Under the pieces are notes generated by a model, which ran no database searches, had not been told where the DNA came from, and saw nothing but the letters and a program-made list of their open reading frames with translations. Both the position numbers and the translations under genes were made by a program. A stretch of DNA of 64,000 bases from NCBI GenBank assembly GCA_002724185.1, contig PBOB01000021.1, positions 39,950-103,949 on the forward strand. Reading direction: 5' to 3'. Positions 1-9,183 of the stretch are shown here, in pieces. The stretch is from Acidiferrobacteraceae bacterium (GTDB lineage: Bacteria; Pseudomonadota; Gammaproteobacteria; Arenicellales; UBA868). Positions within the stretch are counted from its first letter, which is position 1. Every line of letters begins with the position of its first letter.

Positions 1-596
1 TCGTTCGTGCTGCCACCACCTGCATGCCCTCCCGGAAATATAAAGCCATGCGGAGCTCCAAATACTTTCATTAATTCTTTAATTCGTAAAGTGCGTTGTT
101 GATCCTCCTCAAAGCCCGCAACAGCGCTAGGCAAATAATGCAAAGAAGAACCACCACTATGTAGGTCAAGCGCATAGTCAGCTATCTCCAACAATACTGT
201 TTCAATGTAGTGCGCTATCATCATAGTCGGCGAACCATTAGAGTCGCCAGGATAAACACGATTCAGATTCAACTCATCAATTGGCGAAGTTCGTAGCCCC
301 GCTAATGCTGCGGGATAATTCGCCATCGGCAACAAAATTAATCGGCCAGACACATCTTTTGGCTCAATCATCTGAGCTAGCTTCGTGATAGTAACCTGCC
401 CCTCGTATTCATCACCGTGAGTTCCAGCCATTACCAACACAGTTGGACCGTCGCCATTTACAATACATACAACAGGTATAGGTAACCATCCATAGGCTGA
501 TCGATGTACCGAGTGCGGTAATCTAATGAAATCACAGTGTTTTCCTTGTTTGCCAAAATCAAATGGCGTTATTAGCTTAGTCGGTGAATTATTCAT
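1..596 (-). CDS. Succinylglutamate desuccinylase/aspartoacylase-family zinc deacylase (DoeB-like), 3' end outside window
   Basis: Partial gene: the first ~198 codons are present and the rest lies beyond the left edge. Translation from the ATG at 596 reads MNNSPTKLITPFDFGK and is open to base 1. It shows the family zinc motif GTHGDEYEGQ (His and Glu ligands), the substrate-site stretch DELNLNRVYPGD and the third ligand in LDLHSGG. These are hallmarks of the M14-like AstE/AspA family, which removes acyl groups from N-acylated amino acids. The wording of the motifs resembles DoeB, the N-acetyl-diaminobutyrate deacetylase of ectoine breakdown, but the C-terminal half needed to judge this is missing. 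It lies 30 bp downstream of the MFS gene on the same strand, so it is probably the third gene of that operon. Confidence 0.85.
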   Translation of the reverse strand, partial: MNNSPTKLITPFDFGKQGKHCDFIRLPHSVHRSAYGWLPIPVVCIVNGDGPTVLVMAGTHGDEYEGQVTITKLAQMIEPKDVSGRLILLPMANYPAALAGLRTSPIDELNLNRVYPGDSNGSPTMMIAHYIETVLLEIADYALDLHSGGSSLHYLPSAVAGFEEDQQRTLRIKELMKVFGAPHGFIFPGGHAGGGSTN

Positions 597-626
597 TGTG
601 AAATTAACCTATCTTGAGGTGAGGAT

Positions 627-1832
627 TTACATTTTGGTAGAAACAAAGGATTCTGCCATTCCATTTTTGTGAAACAAAAATAACACAAAAGCTGCAATTA
701 GAACTACCACAGCACCCAGATGGAATACTTGACTGTAATTCATTGTTGTTAGCAATGCACCTGCTGTTAATGGCCCGACTACTTTCCCAGCATTACGAAC
801 AGCTCCAAGCAACCCCATGCCTACACCCAAATAATTGGGATTTACCCTATCAGCAACAAATGCCACTGTGGAAGGAAAAATTAAGCCTTGTCCAAGGCCA
901 AGAAGACTCGCTACAAGCAGCAACGCCGTTTCGCTATCAGCATATGGCAAGCTAATTAATCCGACGATAAGTATACCGTAACCGATCTGTACAGATCTGA
1001 GATAACCTATATGATCGCCAAGACGGCCGCCCATAGGTCGCGTCACTAGATGCAATAACTCCTGCACGGTAAAAAATAGGCCTACTATGATCAGATTGAA
1101 CCCTGCTACCTGCAGTGCGTATAGAGGTAAGAACACCTTGATTGAATATGTCATAAAATAAACTACCAGTTCCATGCTTCCCGCTAACCATATCCCTCTA
1201 TTGAATACCACAGTACCAATCCATACTTTCCATATACGACGGATTGACTGTAACTTAACTGACTTGTACTTAGTTACCAAATTGGTTGAGTCCATCATAC
1301 AAACAGGCAAGAAAGCGGCACAGCTAATAAGCCCGATAAGCGTAAATATGGTAGATGGATCCAACCGCGTCAGAAGCCATGAACCGATGAGAGGAGCTAA
1401 TAGGTAGCTTCCGCTTCTTGCCATTCCAAACCACCCTAAACGCTCTGCTCTCGTAATAGGCGTCATCTCCGCTACTAGAGCCAAAGTTACGGGTCCAAAA
1501 ATAGCGGTGGCTAATCCATGAAAAAGTCGGATCACCAAAAGCCCCGTCGCACTATCGACAAATGAATAAAGAAATGGGACACCCGAAAAAAAAGCAAGGC
1601 CAATAAATAACCAAATTGTCCTCCCAGATCGATCAGATAACCATCCAAATATTGGTTTTAACACAATGCCGGTGATTGTAGATGCGGAGACAATGGCGCC
1701 AACCAACAGCTCCCCAGCGCCCAAGGACGCTGCGAATAGAGGCATCAATGGAGATTTACCTACTTGATAACCGGTCCGTGCGATCAGATCCGCTGACATT
1801 ATTCGCCATAAGTCAACTGGTGCTCCATTCAT
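627..1832 (-). CDS. MFS transporter (DHA1-like), 401 aa
   Basis: Major facilitator superfamily permease of the usual 12-helix length. Hydrophobic segments are spread over the whole protein, and the loop between helices 2 and 3 carries the MFS motif A as GWLSDRSGRT (about residues 62-71). A second, weaker copy, GGRLGDHIGYLR, sits at the equivalent place in the C-terminal half. Substrate cannot be read from sequence. It starts with ATG 10 bp after the upstream Asp-box protein gene, and the zinc deacylase follows 30 bp later, so the three are likely co-transcribed. A role in taking up or exporting a small acylated amino acid or peptide handled by the neighbours is inference only. Confidence 0.85.
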   Translation of the reverse strand: MNGAPVDLWRIMSADLIARTGYQVGKSPLMPLFAASLGAGELLVGAIVSASTITGIVLKPIFGWLSDRSGRTIWLFIGLAFFSGVPFLYSFVDSATGLLVIRLFHGLATAIFGPVTLALVAEMTPITRAERLGWFGMARSGSYLLAPLIGSWLLTRLDPSTIFTLIGLISCAAFLPVCMMDSTNLVTKYKSVKLQSIRRIWKVWIGTVVFNRGIWLAGSMELVVYFMTYSIKVFLPLYALQVAGFNLIIVGLFFTVQELLHLVTRPMGGRLGDHIGYLRSVQIGYGILIVGLISLPYADSETALLLVASLLGLGQGLIFPSTVAFVADRVNPNYLGVGMGLLGAVRNAGKVVGPLTAGALLTTMNYSQVFHLGAVVVLIAAFVLFLFHKNGMAESFVSTKM

Positions 1833-1842
1833 GCCATCAGAT

Positions 1843-4800
1843 TTAATCAGTTCCGATTAGGGAGATCCCAAAACTTATGACCTTTTCATTTAATAGCCTG
1901 ACAGGACCATTAATAATCTCCTGTAATTTTCTCAGTTCATTATCAACTTGAGCAATAACCTGACTCGAGACCTCATTGGTTTGAGCCGGGGGAGCTGTAT
2001 CGGACATAGTCACAGACCACATAAGCTCGCCCAGCGTATCCTCAAGACCGGCTGGCCGACGTAGAACATCTCTAGGGCTCTCTCGATATCGATCGACAAG
2101 AGTTCCTTCAAGCGTCTCCATTGCCTCAACAATAACATCAATGCTCGCTTCAAATTCTGCTGAAGATTGTGAATATAACTTTTCACGAAGCATTCCTAGC
2201 TGGATTTTCATACGGCGAATATTATCAACGGCAATCCTCAATTCCGATTTCTTATTGTGCAATCGCTGCAACAATAGGAATTGCTCATCAAGATCTGATT
2301 GGCTAGCAGCTACTCGGGGATCTTTGAGAACTAATAATGGTTCCGAATATGTCTTGTCGCCAAGTGTTAGCCGCACCGTGTATTGCCCAGGAGGCACGCA
2401 GGGCCCTCTCGCATCAGAAGTTTTTGCAAAAGGCTCATAATCTTTGGTATCCAGAGTTGGATCAAGTGGTTTAATTCCGGGGTAACATAAATCCCATACA
2501 AACCTATTGAGCCCAAGCTTAGTTGTGAGTCGTTGCTTTGGTTTGTCATATTTCGCGCTACTAAAATGAGCAATTACCCCACCTTTATCGTCATATATAT
2601 CCAACTCTAGATCGTATTTAGAATTTTCTCCCAACCAATAATAGACAATAGCACCTGCTGGCGGATTTTCTCCAACATCTAGATGATTTCGGACACTTCC
2701 TCCATCTGGAAGTTGGTGGCGGTACGTAGCGCCAGCGAGACCAAAAGCAGGGCTATAATCTTTTCCGTCGCCATCGAATACCCCTGCTGCCCACTGCAAT
2801 TTTAGGCGATAGGTAGGACGAGGTGGAAAAAGCAATAGATCATTTTTGTGTCCGTGCTCGACCGCCATACTACGCAGAGGTGTTATATCGTCTAATATCC
2901 AAAAAGATCTTCCATGAGTCGCCACAACAAGATCCGAATCCTTTATCTTGATGTCATAGACGGGAACAACAGGAAATCCTCCACCCATACGAGTCCAATT
3001 CTCTCCGTCATTGACAGAGTAAAATACTCCCGTCTCAGTACCAACAAACAACAGGCCTGCCTGCACGAGATCAGATCTTATAACTCTTGTAATCTCACCG
3101 GCAGGAAGATCTCCATTTATACAGTTCCAAGTGCTGCCTCCATCTCGGGTACAGTATAGATAGGGTTCATAGTCATCTAACTTGTAACGCGTCGCCGATA
3201 GATAAACAGTGTTTGGGTCATGCACCGAAATTTCAACCGCGCCAATATACGACAACTCGGGTAGAGTGTCAGGCGTTACTAACTGCCAGTGCTTTCCGTC
3301 ATCTTGGCTAATATGTAGAAGTCCATCGTCAGTCCCAGCCCACAGTTGACCACGGCGATGTGGCGATTCTGCAAACGTAGACAAAGTCGCATATTGCTCA
3401 GCACCAGCACTATCAATTGTTAGTGGACCCCCTGACAAACCGAGCTGCTCTTGATTGTTTTGACTTAGATCTGGACTTATTTGCTCCCAGCTGTGGCCTT
3501 CATTTCGGCTACGAAAAAGGTGATTACCCCCTGCATAGATTGTACTGATATCGTGTGGCGAAAAAGCAATCGGGAACGTCCAAGCAAAACGATATCGCAA
3601 TTCTCTTGGCGCAAGACCAGTTGACTCCTCCGGCCAAACATTGATTAATTGTATCTGACGCGTACTATGGTCATATCGTTGCAGAGCCCCATTACCTCCT
3701 GGTGACGAGCCAACTGCACCACTATACACAATATCTGGATTAGAAGGATGAACAGCGATAAAACCGCTCTCGCCGGTACCGGGCAAAGTGCAATCACTCA
3801 TTGTGATAACCCCCCACTCCGTGGCGCTCGGCACACTGATTGATGTATTGTCTTGTTGGGTGCCATATACCCGATACGGGAACTGATTATCAACGTCAAG
3901 ACGATAAAACTGGGCCGTCATCTGATTGTATATAGTTGACCACGTTTTCCCACCATTAAAACTAACATTTGCACCACCGTCATTTCCCTGAACCATGCGT
4001 TGATTGTTCTTTGAATCGATCCAAAGGTCGTGATTATCCCCATGCGGAGTAGTTACCTCATGAAACACACTTCCACCATCAGTAGACTTCCACATTTGGA
4101 AGTTTGTTACATAGACGGTGTCAGAATGCGCGGGATCCGCAAATACATGAGTGTAATACCACGGCCGATGCAACAAATCTATATTAGGTGAAATCAAAGA
4201 CCACGTCTTACCATAATTTTCTGAGCGATATAAGCCAGAGTTTTTTGCTTCGACCAACGCCCAAACACGACCTCTTTTTGCAGGTGATATAGCTACACCG
4301 ATCTTCCCTTTCGTTCCGGTTGCAAATCCTGCGTTCACGCTAACGTCTTCCCAAGAATCTCCACCGTCCATGGAACGAAATAATGCACTGCCCTCGCCAC
4401 CACTAGAAAGATTCCAGAAATTTCTGCTAGCTTCCCATATCGACGCAAAAATAATTCGAGGATTATTCGTATCTATAGAAAGGTCAACTGCACCAGCTCG
4501 CGGACTTTGATGCAATACTAATTCCCAATTCTCACCGCCATCGGTAGTTCTATATACACCTCGCTCTAGATTTTCCCCAAACGCATGTCCCAATGCTGCT
4601 ACATATACAATGTCGCAATTTTCTGGATGGATACGAATCTCTCCAATATGTCGAGTTTCTTTAAGGCCCACATTTGTCCAACTTTCACCGCCATCGGTGG
4701 ATTTATAAATACCATCACCGAAAGAAACGTCAACTCGAATCGTTGTCTCACCAGTACCTGCATAAATCACATTGGGATCACTGTCAGATACAGCAAGCGC

Positions 4801-5025
4801 ACCAATCGTGGCACTTGACAAATAACCATCAGAGATACATTCCCAGTAGGTACCACCATCGGTCGTTTTCCAGATGCCCCCGGCGCAAGCACCAAAATAG
4901 AATGTCATAAGCTCCACTGGATCACCGGCAACTGCAACAACCCGACCCCCTCGAGGTGGTCCGATGCACCGCCATTTAAAGCCATCAGAGACCAAATCTT
5001 GCTGTATACTGATAGAATTTCCCAT
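1843..5025 (-). CDS. Large Asp-box (BNR/VPS10-sortilin-like) beta-propeller protein, ~1060 aa
   Basis: The N-terminal ~700 residues contain about eleven Asp-box motifs of the S-x-D-G-G-x-[ST]-W type (for example STDGGESW, TTDGGENW, SMDGGDSW, SVNDGENW), the signature of BNR/sortilin propellers. A GPPRGGRV stretch near the start is typical of large bacterial members. The C-terminal third has a beta-sandwich-like segment (PPGQYTVRLTLG) and a helical tail. No signal peptide or membrane segment is visible, so it appears cytoplasmic unless exported by another route. Family members are often named glycosyl hydrolases without proof. I prefer the second ATG (5025), which has GAGG six bases upstream; the ATG at 5037 would add four residues. 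First gene of a probable operon with the MFS and deacylase genes. Confidence 0.8.
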   Translation of the reverse strand: MGNSISIQQDLVSDGFKWRCIGPPRGGRVVAVAGDPVELMTFYFGACAGGIWKTTDGGTYWECISDGYLSSATIGALAVSDSDPNVIYAGTGETTIRVDVSFGDGIYKSTDGGESWTNVGLKETRHIGEIRIHPENCDIVYVAALGHAFGENLERGVYRTTDGGENWELVLHQSPRAGAVDLSIDTNNPRIIFASIWEASRNFWNLSSGGEGSALFRSMDGGDSWEDVSVNAGFATGTKGKIGVAISPAKRGRVWALVEAKNSGLYRSENYGKTWSLISPNIDLLHRPWYYTHVFADPAHSDTVYVTNFQMWKSTDGGSVFHEVTTPHGDNHDLWIDSKNNQRMVQGNDGGANVSFNGGKTWSTIYNQMTAQFYRLDVDNQFPYRVYGTQQDNTSISVPSATEWGVITMSDCTLPGTGESGFIAVHPSNPDIVYSGAVGSSPGGNGALQRYDHSTRQIQLINVWPEESTGLAPRELRYRFAWTFPIAFSPHDISTIYAGGNHLFRSRNEGHSWEQISPDLSQNNQEQLGLSGGPLTIDSAGAEQYATLSTFAESPHRRGQLWAGTDDGLLHISQDDGKHWQLVTPDTLPELSYIGAVEISVHDPNTVYLSATRYKLDDYEPYLYCTRDGGSTWNCINGDLPAGEITRVIRSDLVQAGLLFVGTETGVFYSVNDGENWTRMGGGFPVVPVYDIKIKDSDLVVATHGRSFWILDDITPLRSMAVEHGHKNDLLLFPPRPTYRLKLQWAAGVFDGDGKDYSPAFGLAGATYRHQLPDGGSVRNHLDVGENPPAGAIVYYWLGENSKYDLELDIYDDKGGVIAHFSSAKYDKPKQRLTTKLGLNRFVWDLCYPGIKPLDPTLDTKDYEPFAKTSDARGPCVPPGQYTVRLTLGDKTYSEPLLVLKDPRVAASQSDLDEQFLLLQRLHNKKSELRIAVDNIRRMKIQLGMLREKLYSQSSAEFEASIDVIVEAMETLEGTLVDRYRESPRDVLRRPAGLEDTLGELMWSVTMSDTAPPAQTNEVSSQVIAQVDNELRKLQEIINGPVRLLNEKVISFGISLIGTD

Positions 5026-5190
5026 CCTAAACCTCATTTCTTTCTAGTTGAATCGACGACACCAAACTCAAACAGACTGGCCTGACTGAAGTACGATATC
5101 CTACCAACAAAACAAAAGCCAGCTTTCTTCCATTGACAGAATCAACTTCAGGCGGTTCCAATTAGCCCGATTCTTGGAACGGTTACAGCC

Positions 5191-6213
5191 ATGCCAACAA
5201 ATTCGAACGCTAATATTGTGTTGTCGGTGAAAAACATTGTTACACAGTTTAATACTGTGGATGGGAAGGTGCATGCCGTAAATGGTGTTAGTTTTGACGT
5301 ACGGCAAGGAGAATTGCTGGGTGTTGTTGGTGAAAGTGGGTGTGGTAAAAGCGTAACGATGATGTCGCTGGTTAAGTTGCTACCCATGCCACCAGGCGAA
5401 ATATCAGAGGGCTCTGCGATATTTGAAGGTCAGGATTTAATTCAAACCAGTATCAACGACCTCCAAAAAATACGAGGCAGCGAAATTGGATTCATATTTC
5501 AGGATCCAATGACCTCACTTAACCCGGTTTTAACCATCGGTTATCAGCTAATTGAACCGCTTAGACTTCATAAGAATTTGTCGAAATCCGCTGCTCGCAC
5601 GCGCGCTATCGAACTGCTGGAGCTGGTTGGTATACCAATGGCAAGTAGTAGGCTTGGCGACTATCCACATCAATTCTCCGGCGGAATGCGGCAAAGAGTA
5701 ATGATTGCAATGGCTCTTTCATGCGATCCAAAACTCTTAATTGCTGATGAGCCCACCACAGCTCTTGATGTGACTATGCAGGCGCAGATTCTTGATCTTG
5801 TCAGATCACTTCGAAACGAATTGGGCATGGCTATAATATGGGTAACACATGACCTGGGCGTTGTAGCTAATCTTGCTGACCGAGTTATGGTCATGTATAG
5901 CGGCTTTATCGTAGAGAGAGCAGATGTGACGAAGTTATACAGCAAGCCAAAACATCCCTATACATATGCACTACTAAAGACGCTACCCGATATGGAGGGT
6001 GACCGCTCACACCGATTAGAATCAATTGAGGGCCAGCCTCCCGATCAGCTCAAGCCAACAACTTCATGCCCTTTCGCGCCACGATGTGAATACGCTTTTG
6101 ACCGCTGTACACATGAAAATCCTCAATTAGAACTAATTGCAGAAAATCATGAAGTGGCATGCTGGTGGGATATGGAAAGACATTCACCACGACCAAGTAC
6201 AAGCTCGATATAG
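5191..6213 (+). CDS. dppD: Peptide/nickel ABC transporter ATP-binding protein (DppD-type)
   Basis: 340-residue ATPase of the oligopeptide/dipeptide importer family. Visible motifs are Walker A GESGCGKS (residues 47-54), Q-loop FQDP near 102, ABC signature FSGGMRQR (161-168), Walker B LLIADEP (181-187) and H-loop VTHD (217-220). The C-terminus has the Cys-bearing oligo_HPY extension (CPFAPRCEYAFDRC near 302), the region that carries an iron-sulphur cluster in some dipeptide importers. First gene of a five-gene importer operon (dppD, dppF, dppA, dppB, dppC); the paired ATPase gene follows within 10 bp. Which peptides or other solutes are imported cannot be decided. A TTGACA hexamer at 5133 could be a -35 element, but no convincing -10 follows. 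Confidence 0.93.
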   Translation: MPTNSNANIVLSVKNIVTQFNTVDGKVHAVNGVSFDVRQGELLGVVGESGCGKSVTMMSLVKLLPMPPGEISEGSAIFEGQDLIQTSINDLQKIRGSEIGFIFQDPMTSLNPVLTIGYQLIEPLRLHKNLSKSAARTRAIELLELVGIPMASSRLGDYPHQFSGGMRQRVMIAMALSCDPKLLIADEPTTALDVTMQAQILDLVRSLRNELGMAIIWVTHDLGVVANLADRVMVMYSGFIVERADVTKLYSKPKHPYTYALLKTLPDMEGDRSHRLESIEGQPPDQLKPTTSCPFAPRCEYAFDRCTHENPQLELIAENHEVACWWDMERHSPRPSTSSI

Positions 6214-6221
6214 CACTGCGT

Positions 6222-7211
6222 ATGGGCGAACTATTAACTACAAAACCACTGCTCCAAGTTCAAAAGCTGAAACAGCATTTCCCGGTTACAGCTGGTCTGC
6301 TGCGTCGACAAGTAGGTACCATCAAAGCGATTGACGGCATCGACTTTGACCTAATGACACAACAGAATTTAGGTTTAGTTGGAGAAAGCGGTTGTGGTAA
6401 GACTACCTTGGCTAGAACTATCCTCCGACTCTACCAACCAACAGAAGGCAAGATTATCTTTGAGGGCATTGATATGACGCACTTAAAATCGTCGCGCTTG
6501 CGGTCTCTAAGAACAAGAATGCAAATGATATTCCAAGATCCACAGGACAGCTTAAACCCGCGAATGACAGTCGGAAGTATCATCGCTGAACCGCTTGATG
6601 AGCACACCTCTTTAAAAGGGAAAGAGCGCAGCGGTCGAGTGGAAGAACTACTAGACGCCGTCGGCTTAAACCCACGATTCTCTAATCGATATCCCCACGA
6701 ATTTTCCGGCGGGCAAAGACAAAGAATAGGAATTGCACGAGCGCTTAGCTTAAATCCCAAATTTATCATCTGTGATGAACCGATAGCGGCACTTGACGTG
6801 TCAATACAGGCCCAAGTCGTTAACTTACTTGAGGATTTACAAGAGAAGTTAGCGCTTACTTATCTGTTCATAAGTCACGATCTTGGCATGATCCGACACA
6901 TCTCAAAGCGTGTAGCAGTGATGTATTTAGGAAAAATAGTAGAAGTTGGGCCAGCTAACGAACTATACACAAACGCACAGCATCCCTATACCAAGGCTTT
7001 GCTCTCTGCCGTGCCCTTGCATGACCCAGGGCGTGAGGCGAAGCGTGAACGAATTATCTTATCGGGGGATGTTCCAAGCCCCGCCAATCCACCGACTGGC
7101 TGCCCATTTCGGACTCGGTGCCCTGCGGTTGAGCCAAAATGCGCAATATCGGTGCCAAAAATGAAAGCAATCGGACAGGAACATCGCGTAGCCTGTCATT
7201 GTGTTATGTAA
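6222..7211 (+). CDS. dppF: Peptide/nickel ABC transporter ATP-binding protein (DppF-type)
   Basis: Second ATPase of the importer, expected to form a heterodimer with the preceding one at the inner face of the membrane. It has Walker A GESGCGKT (about 54-61), Q-loop FQDPQDSLNP, signature FSGGQRQR, Walker B FIICDEP, H-loop ISHD and the C-terminal oligo_HPY Cys motif (GCPFRTRCP). The frame is open from 6159, but that start would overlap the dppD coding region by 55 bp and add a non-conserved stretch. The ATG at 6222, 8 bp after the dppD stop, gives the usual N-terminus and ~329 aa length. It is followed by a 160-bp gap with a hairpin before dppA. Confidence 0.92.
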   Translation: MGELLTTKPLLQVQKLKQHFPVTAGLLRRQVGTIKAIDGIDFDLMTQQNLGLVGESGCGKTTLARTILRLYQPTEGKIIFEGIDMTHLKSSRLRSLRTRMQMIFQDPQDSLNPRMTVGSIIAEPLDEHTSLKGKERSGRVEELLDAVGLNPRFSNRYPHEFSGGQRQRIGIARALSLNPKFIICDEPIAALDVSIQAQVVNLLEDLQEKLALTYLFISHDLGMIRHISKRVAVMYLGKIVEVGPANELYTNAQHPYTKALLSAVPLHDPGREAKRERIILSGDVPSPANPPTGCPFRTRCPAVEPKCAISVPKMKAIGQEHRVACHCVM

Positions 7212-7322
7212 GAATTGGGTGGACGTAGAACAAAATTCAAGCTACGGTGCTGTTTGGATGAGCTAGAAATGGTCGATCACTAAAGGTCTAGCTGAATCCA
7301 CTGTATTTTGTAAAAATATGTA

Positions 7323-7342
7323 GGCGGGCTTTCGAGCCAGCC
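7323..7342 (+). promoter_or_regulatory. Stem-loop with TTCG loop in the dppF-dppA leader
   Basis: An 8-bp stem with one mismatch (arms 7323-7330 and 7335-7342) closes a TTCG tetraloop, 15 bases upstream of the dppA Shine-Dalgarno sequence. It lies in the only long gap inside the ATPase half of the importer operon. It could end or slow transcription coming from dppF, or protect the 5' end of a separate dppA transcript. No T-run follows, so a classical terminator is unlikely. Confidence 0.4.
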
Positions 7343-7371
7343 AAACACTCTATAACAGGGAGGAAATGGGA

Positions 7372-9096
7372 ATGAGGAAACAAATTCTGTTTTGGGTTTC
7401 GCTGTTCGCGACGATTAGCATGGCTGGTAGTGCTTGGGCCGCTGACCGGGGGCGAGATGGTGAATTGAAGCTACTTTACTGGCAAGCACCATCGACTATG
7501 ATGCCCTACCTATCGGGCGGAACCAAGGAGCTTGAAGCATCTTCTATTGTGATTGAACCACTAGCTCGTTATGACAACGATGGGAAGATGTGGCCGTGGC
7601 TAGCTGAAGAAATTCCAACAGTTGAAAATGGTGGAGTCTCTAACGACTTTACTTCAATAACCTGGAAAATAAAGAAGAATATCAAGTGGTCTGACGGTTC
7701 GGATCTAACATCTGAGGACGTCGTATTTACATATGAATATTGTACGCATCCAGATACGGGTTGCACACAAAGCAACTACTATAATGACATAGTTTCGGTA
7801 GAGGCATTAGATTCACATACGATAAGGATTAACTTTACCGTGGCCAAGCCTTTTCCATACAGCGCTTTTGTAGGATATAACGCACCGATTCTTCAAAAAG
7901 CACAATTCGAAAATTGTGTTGGGGCGAAAGCTCAAGAATGCACAGAAGAAAACTTTCACCCGATTGGTACAGGGCCGTTCAAGGTAGTTGACTTCAAACC
8001 AAATGATGTGGTCGTCCTTGAGGCCAATAGCAACTATCGCGAAGAAGGAAAACCTGCATTTTCAGGTGTTCTATTCAAAGGTGGTGGAGATGCAGCCTCT
8101 GCAGCCCGTGCCGTCCTTGAAACAGGTGAGATGCATTACGCCTGGAATCTGCAAGTCGAACCAGAAATCCTGAATAAGATGGCTGAGGGAGATAGCAAGG
8201 GGACGATAATTGCAGGATTCGGTACTGCAGTTGAAAGACTAATGGTGAACTTTACTAATCCAGACGCTGCTCTTGGTGAAGACAGAGCAGAGTATTTAGG
8301 TGGCAACAATAACCGAAATGCTCACCCGTTCCTTTCTGACTATGCGGTACGCCGAGCGCTCTCATTAGCGATTGATCGGCAAATACTTGTTGATGCTGGA
8401 TATGGATTTGCAGGAAAGATAAGCTGTAATGTATTGCCCGCACCGGCTATTTATGCTTCTACTGCAAATGACGAGTGCAAGACGCAAAATGTTGATGAAG
8501 CAAACCGTCTACTTGATGAAGCAGGCTGGGCGCGTGGCTCTGATGGCGTTCGTGAAAAAGATGGTGTAAGGATATCTATTTTATATCAGACCTCAACCAA
8601 TTCTGTTCGACAAGGAACCCAAGCTTTTATTAAGGAAATGTGGAAAGCTATTGGTGTAGAAACAGAACTTCGAAACATCGATGCATCTGTCTTCTTTGGT
8701 GGGGATATTGGTAGTCCCGACACATATCAGAAATTCTATGCTGATATTGAAATGTATACGAATACATTTAGTGGAACGGACCCTGAAGCGTACATGAATA
8801 GCTGGACATGTAAAGAAGTCGCACGCAGATCCAATAACTGGGGAGGCAACAACATGCCTCGCTACTGCAACCCTGACTATGATGCACTTGCTACGCAGAT
8901 GTCGAAAACTGCCAACCTCGATGAACGGATAAGATTGGCCAAGTCGATGAATGACATGCTTATGCAAGATTACGCCATGATACCGCTTATCCATCGTGGT
9001 GGTGTTTCCGCATACTCCAACGATTTGATGGGACCCGTTGGAAACGAATGGGACTCAGAACTATGGAATATTGCGGATTGGCATATTCATAAGTAA
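7372..9096 (+). CDS. dppA: Periplasmic solute-binding protein of peptide ABC importer (SBP family 5)
   Basis: About 574 residues, normal for family 5 peptide/nickel binding proteins. The N-terminus is a clear signal peptide (MRKQILFWVSLFATISMA..., cleavage after AWA near residue 23). The body has typical family features: WPWLAEEIP, TWKIKKNIKWSDG, YEYCTHPD, HPIGTGPFKVVDFKPN, AVRRALSLAIDRQ and the C-terminal YAMIPLIHRGG. An ATG also occurs at 7366, but GGGAGG at 7358-7363 is only 2 nt from it and 8 nt from the ATG at 7372, so the latter is chosen. It delivers solute to the DppB/DppC pore. Hairpins on both sides suggest its message is made or kept at a higher level than those of the membrane genes. 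Substrate unknown. Confidence 0.93.
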   Translation: MRKQILFWVSLFATISMAGSAWAADRGRDGELKLLYWQAPSTMMPYLSGGTKELEASSIVIEPLARYDNDGKMWPWLAEEIPTVENGGVSNDFTSITWKIKKNIKWSDGSDLTSEDVVFTYEYCTHPDTGCTQSNYYNDIVSVEALDSHTIRINFTVAKPFPYSAFVGYNAPILQKAQFENCVGAKAQECTEENFHPIGTGPFKVVDFKPNDVVVLEANSNYREEGKPAFSGVLFKGGGDAASAARAVLETGEMHYAWNLQVEPEILNKMAEGDSKGTIIAGFGTAVERLMVNFTNPDAALGEDRAEYLGGNNNRNAHPFLSDYAVRRALSLAIDRQILVDAGYGFAGKISCNVLPAPAIYASTANDECKTQNVDEANRLLDEAGWARGSDGVREKDGVRISILYQTSTNSVRQGTQAFIKEMWKAIGVETELRNIDASVFFGGDIGSPDTYQKFYADIEMYTNTFSGTDPEAYMNSWTCKEVARRSNNWGGNNMPRYCNPDYDALATQMSKTANLDERIRLAKSMNDMLMQDYAMIPLIHRGGVSAYSNDLMGPVGNEWDSELWNIADWHIHK

Positions 9097-9118
9097 CTCT
9101 ATATCTGGAATGTTAGTT

Positions 9119-9151
9119 GGGTGGTTTGCGACTAAAGATCGCAAGCCACCC
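9119..9151 (+). terminator. Strong stem-loop after dppA (attenuator or mRNA stabiliser)
   Basis: Near-perfect inverted repeat: arms 9119-9131 and 9139-9151 form 13 pairs with one G-T wobble around a 7-base loop (CTAAAGA). It begins 22 bp after the dppA stop. The bases after it (ACTTACACC) do not form a U-tract, so it is more likely a partial terminator or a 3' stabiliser that keeps dppA mRNA abundant relative to dppB and dppC, as is common in binding-protein importer operons. Confidence 0.6.
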
Positions 9152-9183
9152 ACTTACACCACCAACTCCTAGGTGTTTCGAAA

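Noticed and set aside
4674..4910. His/Arg-rich plus-strand frame
   Set aside because: Antisense shadow of the Asp-box repeats of the large propeller gene; composition is that of an out-of-frame translation.
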